DNA of 64,000 bases from Cheilinus undulatus (GCF_018320785.1 NC_054882.1:28090719-28154718); one strand, 5' to 3'; positions 13,101 to 24,842 are shown, counted from the first letter of the stretch. The notes: generated by a model from the letters alone, not told the origin. Program-made: numbers and translations.

Positions 13101-15620
13101 AATTTGTCTTAAATTTTCATAGTATAAACTGAGGACATGTTAATAAAGGAATTGCATGCATTACATGTCAGTGAAACAAAGTCAAATCATAGGATATTTC
13201 TAGTTGTTTAAAATGGTTAAGAGAAGGTTCTCTGACAGGTGGGTCAGCAGACAAATCAGAGGGCCAACAAAGGGGTCAGTTATACTGTATAATGTCTGAT
13301 GACTATTCAGACAGGGTGGAGTTAAAATTTGGGTGCCATCTGTGACAATCTAAGACTATGTTACGACTTGCTAATTAAATGTAGGATAAATCTTTGGATT
13401 GAGTAACATCTTACTGCTGTCAGGATTTGATTGCTGGTTGTCAATGGCAACTTCTTCTGTCAACTGAGTAATCAGATCGTTGGCCTGCTCAGTCTGAGTC
13501 CTGTTATCTGGAGGCTTATGCACCTGTATGGATGAGCAGAATCATTTTAGCTGATACCATTAATTTTTGTCACCCAAGTAAAATAAAGTTTCCAATACTT
13601 GGATTCCTAGGACTTTATCTTTGTATCTAAACATGTCTCAATATAATTTCATTTAACTAGTATTAAATCTAAAATTCAAGTATTGTGAGAGATAGCTATA
13701 ATAAACACACTGCACTACAAAAAAATTAGGTAGATGACTCGCTTACAGGTAGAGGACCTTGAGATGGTGGAGGTTGACCCCGAAGAGCAGCCAGACGATC
13801 CTCCATCTCTCCAAGAGAAGGCACTGACTGGCTGGGAGCTTTCAGTGCAGCAAGGCGAGACTCAAGCTCTTTCTGAGAGGGTATAGACTCTGCAAGATGA
13901 GGTACAAAGCTTACAATGTTTTTTTGCCAACAGAAGAATTACTGACCAACAGGGGTAGACTGTTATTATTTATTACTGAAGCCAATATTTAGCCCTTGGA
14001 TGATTACTGGTTTTGTCACTCTGTTGTACTGATAATCAACAAAACCAGTTAATCAATAAGAGAATTGCTTTCATTCCAACGCAAAGTGTGTCTTACCCTA
14101 TGACTTTATTTTCAACCTCCACATTCTCACCAAATATCCAGTATACCATCCAGTATATATAGATGCCATGAGTATTAGCCAATCCACACTTAGTCCTGGG
14201 CCCTAGGGCAGCACAATTTTGGTAATAATATGCGATTAAAATTATACTATACAAAATTGCAGTTTAGACTGCAATTACAATATCATACATAAATGCTATC
14301 ATGAGTCTACCTTCTCGGTTAACAAGGAAAATGCAAAGAATGATAGTTTAAAAATGCAAATTTCTCCACTCAAAACACTAATACAACAACATAAAAACAT
14401 TAGTTTTACAATATTGCTTTCAAAATAACTTTATATTTTCCAAATATATCACCTTTTCCGTTTTTTTTTTTTTTTTTTCAAAATAAAGGTACCTATAAAA
14501 TAAACCAGTGGCACAATTGTAAACTTAAAAGCCTTTCTGCTGGCATTTTTTTTTAACCTTTCAAGACTACTTAATGCAAAAATAACTGCAGCCTTTTATG
14601 TTGTTTAATTGCACAACCTGACAATGTGATTGTGATTAGGCTAGATTGATTGTACAGCAATACTCGGCGCCAATGATACAGTTAGCATATGGTATCACTT
14701 CCTGTTTTCCTGCTGCTGCTATGTTGTTCTGTGCTGTTTCTCATATTGGCAGATCTCTGGCTTAATACATTTTTTAATCATGCAATCTTACTTTTGTCAA
14801 ATTAAGTACATTTTTCATGTCATAATAAATGCACAAGGGTTCCAAATATCAGTCTCATTAACTAATAATAATTGGCATTGGCCTCAAAAATAAGACTATA
14901 TTTGTTGACCCCTATTGACCAAATTAAATCAAAGAGGTTAGTGACAAATGTTCAGTACTTTTACTTGGTTTAGTGTCTTCTTTCAGCTTCTGAAGTCTTT
15001 CTGCAATAGCTTGGTCTTCATTACTCAGGCCTTTGGTTGGTACAAGGCCTTCTCTGACGTTTCTATAGCCTCCATGAGTAGGAGGCTTTGTTGGCTGTCC
15101 CTGTTGTTTGGCCTCAAGGGCAGCCACCCGTCTGTAAAACAATATGTTCTTATGAAATCCTAAAACTGCTGTGTTGAAAAGTATCACGTTTTAAATTTCA
15201 GCATATACTCACTTTTTGTAATTTTCAGGAGGAGACCACTTCCCAGCATTGTTTGAAGATGCTCCGCTAAAAGTGAAGTAATACAGATTACCAAATGCAC
15301 AAAATCATGCTGAATATGAATTACTCTCATATTTCCTCGCAGGTTTTACCTTGTAAGGTGACCATGGCACTGTTTACAGACCTTCTGCTGGGTGTTGCCA
15401 CAGCGAGGCACCACAGCACTGAAAGTCAAACAGCTGGAGCAGAAAGCACGACCACAGTTCTTACAGCCCAGCTGTGAGGAATTACCAACATACATATCGC
15501 TGTTACTGTCTTTAAAACGTTGACCATGTACAGCTATGATATGTAAGAAAACCAGAAAAGCCTTACCTCTTTCTTAAAGAGACTAAACTTTGTAGTACAA
15601 GAGAAACAACGGTTGTCCAT
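10132..15620 (-). CDS. zfyve19: Zinc finger FYVE domain-containing protein 19 (ANCHR, abscission/NoCut checkpoint regulator)
   Basis: ANCHR retains VPS4 at the midbody with CHMP4C and delays abscission in Aurora-B-dependent fashion. Eleven coding exons join in frame to 427 residues: 15567-15620, 15350-15471, 15213-15266, 14965-15131, 13747-13889, 13415-13523, 11144-11362, 10988-11064, 10691-10792, 10438-10595 and 10132-10210. The start MDNRCFSC is the family start. An N-terminal FYVE-like finger supplies Cys 5, 8, 21, 24, 29, 32, 50 and 53, followed by [13 protein letters not shown]. Repeated ERLxxLK-like segments near residues 121-126, 140-149 and 161-169 match the MIM motifs that bind VPS4. 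A coiled region ([14 protein letters not shown]) and a C-terminal Cys-rich finger (ELPWCCIC at 373-380, Cys 388, 391, 397, 400) complete the protein, which ends in a Lys-rich tail. Intron 6 carries a 1.56-kb Tc1-like element. Exon phases all agree, so the model is firm. Confidence 0.95.
11418..12981 (-). mobile_element. Full-length Tc1/mariner-type transposon in zfyve19 intron 6
   Basis: This 1564-bp element is flanked by TA (11416-11417 and 12982-12983). The ends read CACCGCGTTCCACATTATTA and its inverted match, and similarity extends about 200 bases inward on both sides. The minus strand carries the transposase below. It sits in the same orientation as zfyve19. Confidence 0.9.
11786..12760 (-). 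pseudogene. Broken Tc1/mariner transposase
   Basis: A DDE transposase would catalyse cut-and-paste movement of the surrounding element. The likely start is at 12758-12760 ([15 protein letters not shown]), with a stop codon at codon 17. Two further overlapping frames, 12252-12692 and 11786-12283, need one frameshift near 12270 to join. Catalytic landmarks are visible: TDECR (first Asp), [11 protein letters not shown] (second Asp) and [12 protein letters not shown] (Glu). With one stop and one frameshift it cannot encode an active enzyme as read. Confidence 0.85.
12985..13120. repeat. Tc1-like fragment (same family as 3285-4500)
   Basis: Contains 'aatattcacccccttt' followed by a segment matching, in inverse orientation, the inner end of the copy at 4330-4415. 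It directly abuts the 1.56-kb Tc1-like element. Confidence 0.6.
14205..14670. repeat. Interspersed repeat, probably hAT-like, in zfyve19 intron 4
   Basis: Begins with a 'gggcagcacaattttggtaa' type end and is similar in inverted orientation to bases 100-235. It has poly-T and AT-rich interior and no coding capacity. Boundaries are approximate. Confidence 0.4.
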
Positions 15621-15960
15621 ACTGAGGCGTAAAGAGTCATGAGAGTGGCAAACGCGATATGACGGATAACGTTCAAATATAAAATAGAAATATGGCTTTG
15701 TGGACACCAGTCTCTCTCTATAAGCTAAACGCAACCTTTCAGCGTTGTTTTAATCAACATAGGAAGTATTCCGGAAGATAATAGTTGACGCCCTTCTACG
15801 ATATCCGGTTTGTGGTTCCACCAATCAGTTTTCTCTAAATCCTCTCGCGGTCCCTGTTCAAAACACACAACCGTCCGCGTAACTGTACATCTGTTACTAC
15901 AAGACAACAACGTTGGGGCTGAAATATCCCGAAAACGAAACAAAGGACGCTTATAATTGG
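15621..15960. promoter_or_regulatory. Probable promoter region of zfyve19, possibly shared with bub1b
   Basis: Immediately upstream of the zfyve19 start codon. It contains an ETS-type CCGGAAG at 15771-15777, a second CCGG core near 15804, and a CCAAT box at 15821-15825, and is richer in CpG than its surroundings. bub1b is transcribed away from it, and its coding exon begins after a splice acceptor at 17951-17952, so an upstream bub1b leader exon must exist. A possible donor (GTATGA at 15960) lies here, but that link is inference. Confidence 0.45.
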
Positions 15961-17952
15961 TATGACAACTGTTATTTGTCGCTCATCATTTTTATATTTA
16001 TGTGTGACCGAGGAACTGCTCAGAAAAGCTCTCAACGGCATGAGCTGTCATGCTAATGCTAGCTAGCTAGTGGGGTAGGGCCACCACGTCATTTATTCTT
16101 CAACGTTGGAAAGGAAAAAAGTCCCTTACCACGGCGAATTAAGTTATTTAGGTTAAGTTTGTAACCAGTCATTTACTTTGGTATTTTTAAGTTCCAAGTT
16201 TTTTTTTTTAATTCATGCATGCACAGAGTTTCGGTATTCTTCCATAAGAACTGACGGGTTATCGTCCCCATGGTAATGTTCTGACCCCTGTAAAATCCCT
16301 TGATGTAGGATACTGAATTTTACCACAAGCAGCAATTTCACACCTAAATGATGATAATATTGACTATGAAACGAATGTGGCATTTTTAAAACTGCTCACA
16401 TTTAAATTAGTTTTCATTACAATTACATGTATAGTTAAGAGATGCTGTAAACATGCTGCACACATTCTGTAACAGGATATTACTGCTTATGTGCAGAGAT
16501 AAAGCATCTCCAATACTAGAACTCAGATGACAGTTGTGACTTTTTTTTTTTTTTTTTACTATTTGAAGCTGGTGTAAAACAAGACTGATGCATTTGATTG
16601 CATTTGGACTCTTTTTCAAACAATTATTGACAAAAAAACTGCAAGTAATTTCTTTGGAATGACAATTTGAATACACATACATTTATTTATAAGATATATT
16701 TTTAAAGGAACAGGGAGGGGTGTGATGAGACCGCGCACAAGGTTAGATTGAGACAAGATTTTAAACTACTGTATTTGAAGCTTGACAACAGAATATATAC
16801 ATTTTTTTTCTTTAAATCAAGTGCATAAAATGCAACGACTTCATGTCCATTTTAAAAGATTCAACTATTAATCCTTATGTACTAAATATTACTGCTTATG
16901 TAATTGTCTTGTCATGACTCATACATGCATTTAACAGCTCTTCATATCAAATATTCATGCATGTGTGTCATATCCTTATTCCTTCACTAGCTATTGCTCA
17001 GTTCCAATTAAAATAGAGATAAAGAAGCAGTTTAATAAACCTGAACTGTCTTTATATTTTCAAAAAGACTGAAATTTAAAAAGCTGCATCAATTTAGTTA
17101 GCCTAAACTGTTTCTCATCCTCCGGCAGGGATATAATCAAACACCTAGGGATCTTGTGCCACGAGATTTATTTACACCCCTATTAAGTAAAACCAAGCTT
17201 CATCTACAAACAGCATTGTAACAACCTACTGACAGATAATGAGCTCCAAAAATGTGCCCCCCTTTCTGAAGATTATACTTTCATATGAGTGTTTATTATA
17301 ACACAGCACATTCTCCTCAATCCAAAAATTCAACTAGCTCTAGTTTACACTTAAAACTTCAGACCTTAGGAAACACATTAATACTTAAGTGTTGAAGATG
17401 GAAAAAAGAAAAATATCGGATGAGACGGGTCTGGTGATTCTGCTTTAAACTCCCCAAAGTATTCTTACTCTCTATCAAATAATGTAACAGTCTTTAAGTT
17501 GTAAATATTGGCCGAAATTTTCATGCCAAACCATAAATCAGCTTTATAAGCTATCTGCTGATATATGCAGAGTATATCACAAATAAATTCAAAAGTTATT
17601 TCCTATGTTAGAAAAAACTGTTACTATTCTACCACTTCTTCAAGTTTGAGAAAACAATTGTCCATTGTGATGCTTGCTTTATTTATTGTTAATGCCGTAC
17701 CAAAATTTGACCAGAACCAAAATCCAAAGATGACCCCTTTACAATCTATTCATAGTAAAAATAAAACAGTTCTAAAGCAAGACAACTTGGAAAAAAACAT
17801 CTTGATAATCTGCTTAAAAAATAATCTACAATCAAGTGTGGAAATAAGCCATTAGTATGAATATCCGTTGAAGGGGTTATACGTCTAGACAGAAGCAAGA
17901 ACTATTTAATTAATAAGTAAATAAATAATCTTTGTGTTTCTTTTTTCCCTAG
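15961..17952. other. bub1b: Region between zfyve19 and bub1b; probable bub1b first intron
   Basis: AT-rich with a GCTAGCTAGCTAG run near 16056-16069 and a poly-T run at 16541. It ends in a strong pyrimidine tract and AG acceptor at 17951-17952. No exon was recognised. Confidence 0.45.
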
Positions 17953-17977
17953 GTATCAGGTTTATTATATCCCTACA

Positions 17978-20900
17978 ATGGCAGAGGGAGGAGATGTGGA
18001 ATGGGAGCTTAGCAAAGAAAACATCCAGCCACTGCGGCGGGGCAGAGCCATATCAGCCTTGCACCAGGCCCTCAGTCAACAGCAGGATGGACTCAGCTCA
18101 GCCATCAACCAACAGAGACAGTATGCATGCTCTTTAAAACATGGACTGGAACTTCTGTAGTAACCATTTTCATGTCATATTGGAGATTTATTGACTTTTG
18201 TTTCTCTAGGGCCTTTGAGTCTGAGCTGCGAATGTATGATGGCGATGATCTACTTGATGTTTGGGATCGGTAAGTCAGATGTTTAAACGGGTAAAAGCAG
18301 CTGCTTTAAAAACTTAGAGGTTTCATTTTTAATCCTGAAATGTTTTTTGACTTTTACAGATACATCAAGTGGACTGAGCAGACTTTCCCTCAGGGAGGAA
18401 AGGAGAGCAACCTGGCCACATTGTTGGAACGAGTTGTGACCAGATTCACAGAGGAAAAGAAGTATCACAATGACCCACGCTATGTTGACATCTGGATTAA
18501 ATTTGTACGTGTAGCTTTCAAAACTCTAAATATATTTTTCTGCTTTGATGCAGTACCGAAGCAGTAATAACTCTTCTATATATCATCCTGTGTGTCATCA
18601 GGCAGAGAACTGCCCTGAGCCTCTGGACGTTTTCAGGTACATGCAAGCGCAAGGGATAGGAGTCACACAGGCTTCTCTTTACATTGCTTGGTCTGAGGAA
18701 TATGAGAATCAGGGGAACTGCCGCAAAGCAGACTTGGTCTTCCAGGAGGGATTCAAGAAGTGTGCTGAGCCACATGAGAAGCTCCTGCAGTTTCACAAGT
18801 ATAAATTCATCCAGAAAAGTTTGAGATATTTTTTGAAATGCACAGCACATACATATTCAGTAATTTCTGTATCATTGTCGACAGGGCTTTGCAGGCACGA
18901 GTGTCCCGACAAGTGATGATGAACGTGGAGGAGGATGACAGTGATGATGAGCCTAAACAGCCTGAGAGGGTTTCTCTTGCTGACCTCAAACACAGAGGGA
19001 AGAAAAAGGCCATTGCCCCCATCAACAGAGCTGGCTCTGCAATCAAAAGTAATCACCAGAAAAAAACACCCAATATAACTACAGATTGAATGCATTTGAA
19101 TCTTGTTTACATACAGTGCTGTGAAAATTCACTTCCCCCTTCTTTTTTGTTTCTTTTTTTTTTGGCGTGTTCGTTACACTTAAATTTTTCAGATTATAAA
19201 ACATTTTTTAACATTAAACATAACCAGAGTAATTACAAAATGTACCCTTTGAATGATAATTAATTTGTTAAGAGAAAAAAGCCGTCCAAACCTATGCTGT
19301 CTCATGTGAAAAAGTAATCGCCCCCTTGTTAAATGATGAATGACTCCAAGAGCGCATCAGCGACTCATCCATGAGGTCACAAAAGAACCCAGAACAATAA
19401 CTAAAGACCTGCAGGCCTCACTTGACCCAGTTAAGGTCAGTGTTCATGACTCGACAATAAGAAAGACGCTGGGCAAAAATGGCATCCGTGGGAGTATTCC
19501 AGGGCAAAAACCACTGCTGACCAATGATGAAATGTTTTGTGACAATAATGAAAAAATGAAAGTTAAACTTTTAAAACCAACACAACATTTCATAAAAGGA
19601 ACATCATACCAGCAATCATGCATGGTGGTGGTAGTGTGATGGTCTGGGGCTACTTGCCATGATTGATGGAACCATGTTTTCTGCTCTCAGCCAGAAAATT
19701 CTGAAGGAGAATGACTGGCCATCAGTTTGTGACCACAAGCTCAAGTGCACTGGGGTTCTGCAGCAGGACAATGATCCGGAAGACACCAGGAAGTTCACCT
19801 CTGAATGGCTTAAAAAAAGAAAATGAAGGTTTTGGAGTGGCCTAGTCAAATTCTGGACTTAAATACATTTGAGATGATCTGGCCTGACCACAAACAGGCT
19901 GTTCATGCTGGAAAACCCTCCAATGTGGCTGAATTTAAACAATTCTGCAAAGAAAAGTTCTTCCTCCACAACAACGTAGAATACTCATTGCCAGTCATTG
20001 CAAACGCTTGTTGCTGCCAAGAGTGGCACAACCAGTTATTAGGTTTAGGGGACTAATACTTTTTCACATAGGGCCAAGAAGGTTTGGATGATCTGAAATA
20101 TTTAAATGTGAAAAATATAACCAAAAAAAAAAAAAAAAGAAATCAGTGAGGGGAAAATAATTTTTTCACAGTACTGTAACAGAAAATTTGCCTTATTTTA
20201 ATTTTCTAAAATGGTTTAATGAACAGGTACATCTGGAGGCCTGCAGTCACATGGCACCCCTGTCTTCGGTAATGTTTCAAACAGTCGGTTGGTGATCTTT
20301 GATGAGAACAAGGCTCAGAGTGCTGGCCCTTCAGAACCTAGGTTGGAGTCTTGGATGGCTCCTCCCTCTTCTAGAGCGAAGGAGAATGAGCAGAGGCCAG
20401 AGAAGTGGTGTGATGTCAAGGTACTAGTCCAGCTGGTGTTATGGTTTTGTTGATTTAATGTTTCGAATGTAACAAAGTTTTGTTAACCTAATGTGTGTGT
20501 ACCATAGATACCACAGAAGTCCAAATTTGGACGACCTGTTATGGCTCCACCACCTCCCAAACCCACCTTCCAACCATTTGTAGAAGAGTCAGACCAGCCT
20601 CCAACCATGTGAGTGACTTCAAGAATGCAATTCTTTCCAGCTTTAATCCACTTCTTTTATTGTAGAACACTTGCATACATGAACAGATTGAAATTTGGTA
20701 AGGAGGTTATATTTTTCAACAGAGCTACATAAATGCCTGACATCACAGCTAATGGATAAGATTCCAACAACATAGCATGCAGAGCAAGAACTATTTATTT
20801 TGCTTCACATTTTATATAGAAGTTTCACTAAGAGTTACAGGGTAGAGGAGGTATGATGTTTGTTCAGAAATACTACATAGGTTAACAGGACAAGACCAAC

Positions 20901-21360
20901 TAAAATTTTGATATAACTTACTGAAAAAAATTAATAGGCTTTTCTTTTGAAATTAAATTGAAGGACTATTTATCAATAAGTCAAAAAGTTGTGTTTTTAT
21001 GCCTGTTCGACATTTTTATTTGCTATCTAATTGATTACTTCGGCATCTCTCCTCTCAAACTTGTTCAGGACTCCATGTAAGATAAACCCGGCAGTGAACA
21101 CAGTGTTATCGTCTCGTAAGCCTTCCAGAGAGGAGACTCCTCTAAAGAGACTACAAGAGCACCATCAGCAACAGAAGGAAGCAGAATCAGGGAAACTACA
21201 AGAGCAGAGCATGTACTGTAAAGAGCTGCTGCTCAGTGGCGCCACAGAGTTCTGCTTTGAGGAACTACGTGCAGAGCGATACTTCAAAAAGACGCTACAA
21301 GAATCTCATGAAACCAGAGGTGAAAACAGCCAAGATAATGGCAGTGGCAATGTATGCTAA
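17978..21360 (+). CDS. bub1b: BubR1 / Mad3-like spindle checkpoint protein, truncated after GLEBS
   Basis: BubR1 is part of the mitotic checkpoint complex that inhibits APC/C-Cdc20. Eight coding exons join in frame: 17978-18120, 18210-18269, 18360-18504, 18602-18798, 18885-19048, 20227-20420, 20508-20608 and 21069-21360, giving 431 residues. In order: KEN box 1 at 13-15 (ELSKENIQPL), the Mad3/BUB1 TPR region at about 48-200, an ABBA-like LVIFDEN at 258-264, KEN box 2 at 288-290 (RAKENE), and the Bub3-binding GLEBS at about 383-409 with FEELRAE. The frame then closes after 22 unrelated residues. Vertebrate BubR1 is usually about 1,000-1,050 residues with a KARD and a C-terminal pseudokinase; no matching exon was found between here and pak6. 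A donor at 21405 (GTAAGT) could splice further but lies beyond the stop. It may be one of two teleost bub1b copies. The gene is certain; the exact 3' structure is open. Confidence 0.85.
19114..20176 (+). mobile_element. Decayed Tc1-like transposon in bub1b intron 5
   Basis: The ends read CAGTGCTGTGAAAATTCACT and an inverted match near 20150-20176, flanked by TA at 19112-19113 and 20177-20178. Plus-strand frames at 19340-19639 and 19823-20056 carry transposase remnants (DSTIRKTLGKNGIRG; LEWPSQ-type block). Multiple frameshifts and internal losses are evident. Confidence 0.85.
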
Positions 21361-21659
21361 GGAGGCAGCTCAGCAAATGTTTTTGAAGGACTTTTACTTA
21401 GCCAGTAAGTATCATGTTACTGCTGCTTTATGTTGTGTGTTGTATCATGTATATATTTTGTTTGTGGATAATAAGTTCTTAGAAAGGTGAAAAGACAAAA
21501 CAGGTACATTTGTTAGAAACCCTTTGAGCTCGATTCACATTATTTTAGAGTGATGAATTCAGTGAAATGCAGCTGGTGTACAAATTAATGGAAAAACTGT
21601 GTATTTCAATACAATGTGTAGCATCACAAACTGGCAATTGTAAGGCCTAAATTTCTATA

Positions 21660-21985
21660 CAGATTTAAAAGTGAATTATCAGTGATGGCAGATATGATAA
21701 TTTCTGCCAGTATTTACTACAAATATTTTGGTTTTAAAGATCTGCCTGTATCAGCTGTAAATATTGGCTGTATGGACAAGGACAAGGTTAGTGGAATTAA
21801 AGGCTGGACCAAGAGACCTACATCAGCTGAAGTCTTACACTTTAAAGTGTGTTTTAAGGACTAAAGTTTTAGGTCTGAACTACATTTAAATATCTGTATT
21901 GATTTTGGCATCTACTAAATAATCTGTAACTATCAGCATATTGGATGTTGCCAAAAATCAAATATCGTGCATCCCTACTTAAACT
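21660..21985 (+). repeat. Non-autonomous repeat with 'gtgcatccc' end
   Basis: Shares the text 'aaggactaaagttttaggtc' and a terminal 'tgccaaaaatc...gtgcatccc' with copies at 24180-24842 and, inverted, 46295-46625. The end resembles hAT-like non-autonomous elements. No coding capacity. Confidence 0.6.
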
Positions 21986-22277
21986 ACCACTGCATGCATG
22001 TTATGTAAACTCAATGTAAATACTTCACTTGATCTACTACACACCGCAGTGCTTTGGTGCAGAAATACTACTGGCATATTAACCTAATCAGCCTTGAATC
22101 CATTCATCCATTTACTTTATTGCATTGTTCTTAAACTAGTTTTTAGTGTGCTGACTTTTTTTAGCATGTTTTTTTTTAAAACAACATCTGAAAGAAGGCT
22201 TTAGTGTGGAGATTTGATTGGTTTTTATGTTGCACTCTGAGTGTAATGTCCCTCAAGGCCTTTTTTCATTGATGTTC

Positions 22278-22283
22278 AATAAA
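22278..22283 (+). terminator. bub1b: Candidate poly(A) signal for truncated bub1b
   Basis: AATAAA about 920 bases after the stop, followed by T-rich and TG-rich sequence. It fits a short transcript but is only a hexamer match. Confidence 0.4.
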
Positions 22284-22300
22284 CTTGTTAAGATGTTTGC

Positions 22301-24179
22301 TAATGACATGTAGAATTGTTTTGGTTTGTTTTTCAATAGTTAGAGGTAGGCTGTAATGATGCATTGTCTGCTGGGTGTTATATGAGGGTTAGCAATGTAT
22401 TAGACGTCCAGGAATGAACAACTAAAACGTTAAAATAGTCACAAATGCCTAATGATAAACACATTACTAGTTAACTATTCTGATAAGTATTCATGTGAGC
22501 ATCCTTGTTCTTTTCTTAGGAATCCCACAACTACAGGTACCATTTCAATACATGCAATCTCAGCTGACCCAGTGTTAATCATTGTCCAGGCAAGATTACC
22601 CAGAAGCCCACTGACTAAAGCAGTGGGAGTAAACCTAATCTACTGTGACGATGAGATGTACTTCACACGCAGGCAGCTCGCAGGGCAGACTTTGATGCAT
22701 GGTTTGAAGATAGGTGGATGGCTCATTAGCAAGTGAAATCCAGCCTTTGCAGTTGTGGGCAGAACAGGACTCAGTTATCCCCAGGAGGTCAGTCACTTTC
22801 CTGCTGTACTATGGCACAGACAGAGAGTTGCTGCTCTACATGCACACACAGCTCTGGGGGAACAGGCTTTAATCTCACACTGGAAATATGACACTGCCAG
22901 CAAAGATCATCATAACTGGTGAGTTCTCAAACTGTCTCCTTTAAATGGCGGCTTAGCACAGAGCTGTAAAATTCAATGATAAATGATCAGCAATATGATG
23001 CACTCCCATTATAATAACATAGTATGACCACATCATAATGTATCCTCTACAGCTAGCTTTTTGGCAGGACTTATTAAAAGCTCATCCCATTGAAGCAAAC
23101 AGCCAGTGAGGATGATTTCGCCTCAGACAGAAAATCTATAGCACTCTCTTTCTGCAGCAGACAGATGTACACGCAGGCTACCTTTTTCCTTAATGTGCTT
23201 TAGACAGGCCCTTAGAGAAGAGCTTTTGTCCAGCGCTCTTACTTTGATGGACAAGAACACTCGGGGTCTGTGTGGGCCAGTCGCAGCTCTTAACCTATTT
23301 GTACAGTTTGTGTTTACATGCACCAGTTCACAAAAAGTTTCCTTCTAGACTGTCACGTACCTGACCAAAGACTAGTCATACCTAAAGATGGAAGAGAAAA
23401 CTACTGAGTGTTTTCTCCAGGAAAGAAACAAAAACAAGTCAGTAGCCAGGAAACTTTGTTTATTTGCTCAAAGAGTTTACCAACTAACTCTCAAATCTAA
23501 ATTGACATCCACAAAATTTTGGCCTCCTTTTGGACTATAAATTAAAAAAATAAATGCCTCAGTTTTTGTTAAATCAAATATCAAAATTATGAATTTTAAC
23601 TCATTTTTACTCAGAAAGTTATCAAAGAAATAATCTTTGTATAAGTGGTACTTAATAGCCAAAGTTATTTTAAGCCTCTTCACAAAGAGGGCATGTCTAT
23701 GCCAATCTCTTTGTTGTATTATTTGTAAGGATAGACCAAACATTAATCTGCCACAAGCTTTTTTAAAAAAAATACTGGCCCATTATACTTTTAAGAAGGA
23801 TACAAGCTATGCACAACTAGATGCTGATAAAGTTGAATGGAGGTAGCTGGGGTGGAGGAGGGTTGCAGTGTCCGCACTGAAACGACAGGCTGACTGTGAA
23901 AGAGAGAATGGTAGATTTAAAATATGACAGGTGCATGATTGGTCAAACAAGGATGTGACAGAATCTGTTAAGCCGAGTTCATTAGAGAGTGAACGCTCAT
24001 AATCAGCTGATCACCAGAACAGGAGGAGAAAGGGAATGAAAGGAGGGAGTGATATGATCGACGTGCACCCAATGAAGGGGTAAGAAACTATCTCCCTGCT
24101 TGAACTTATGTGAAGCTCCGTTTTGAGAAAGCGCTGTTAATGTGGTTTCAAAAGCCTCTTTAAGTAACTTAATTGCTAG
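22301..24179. other. Intergenic; searched for missing bub1b exons, none seen
   Basis: No stretch here resembles the KARD, the linker or the pseudokinase exons of BubR1. Open frames such as 22452-22736 and 23637-23846 have no splice context. The 24000-24080 stretch is somewhat purine-rich. Otherwise featureless. Confidence 0.5.
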
Positions 24180-24842
24180 TGATGCATGATACTATTGACA
24201 TTATATCGGTATCAGCAGATATTGTCATCATAAATTAATTATCAATATTGGCAGATATGAAAATTACTGCTGATATTTACAACCAATTTCTTGACTGTAA
24301 ATATCGGCCTATATGTGTTCTAAATATTGGTTGTATGTATTAATAAGATGGTGAAGTTTAAGGCAGGACCAACAGACCTACGCTAGCTAAAAATATTTTT
24401 CTTTGGTCATCCACATTACTCAAATTTTAAAGCGTGTTCAAAGGACTAAAGTTTGTTTAAAAGTAATTGTAATTGTAAAGTTTGTTCCTCTTTAAACTTT
24501 AAAATGAGGACTAAAGTTTTAGGTCTGAACTACATTCATACATTGGTATTGATATCTATGACAGTTTAAATGAATTTGATTTATCAGTATATTGGATATT
24601 GGCAAAAATCCAATATGGTGGGGCGCAGGTGGCCTAGTGGTTTGGGGCACGCCCCATGTGCGCTGACGGCCCGGGTTCAAATCTGGCCTGAGGCCCTTTT
24701 CCTGCATGTCTCTCCCCTGCTCTCGTCCCTGTTTCCAACTCTATCCACTGTCCTCCTCTATCAAAAATAAAGGAACAAAATGCCCAAAATAAATCTAAAA
24801 TAAATAAATAAATAAATAAATAAAATCCAAAATGGTGCATCC
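24180..24842 (+). repeat. Non-autonomous repeat interrupted by a SINE
   Basis: Same family as 21660-21985. Its 3' part ('ttggatattggcaaaaatcc' then 'gtgcatccc') is split by the SINE at 24621-24821, with the break duplicated on both sides. Confidence 0.65.
24621..24821 (+). mobile_element. tRNA-derived SINE with 16-bp target duplication
   Basis: The head carries a Pol III A-box-like segment (GTGGCCTAGTGG) and a B-box (GGGTTCAAATC), then a conserved body ('tgtctctcccct', 'tccactgtcctcctctatc') and an (AAAT)n tail. The flanks read AAAATCCAATATGGTG and AAAATCCAAAATGGTG, a target duplication with one mismatch. Same family as 25851, 34161, 52425 and 61432. Confidence 0.9.

Larger units (their letters stand above)
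21361..22300 (+). other. bub1b: Probable bub1b 3' UTR, with an embedded repeat
   Basis: Runs from the bub1b stop to an AATAAA at 22278-22283. It includes the repeat at 21660-21985. If the gene does continue by splicing from 21405, this would instead be intron. Confidence 0.4.

Noticed and set aside
24621..24700. tRNA-like A and B boxes that could suggest a tRNA gene
   Set aside because: The sequence does not fold as an obvious cloverleaf with an acceptor stem, recurs five times with the same non-tRNA body and tail, and has target duplications; it is a SINE.
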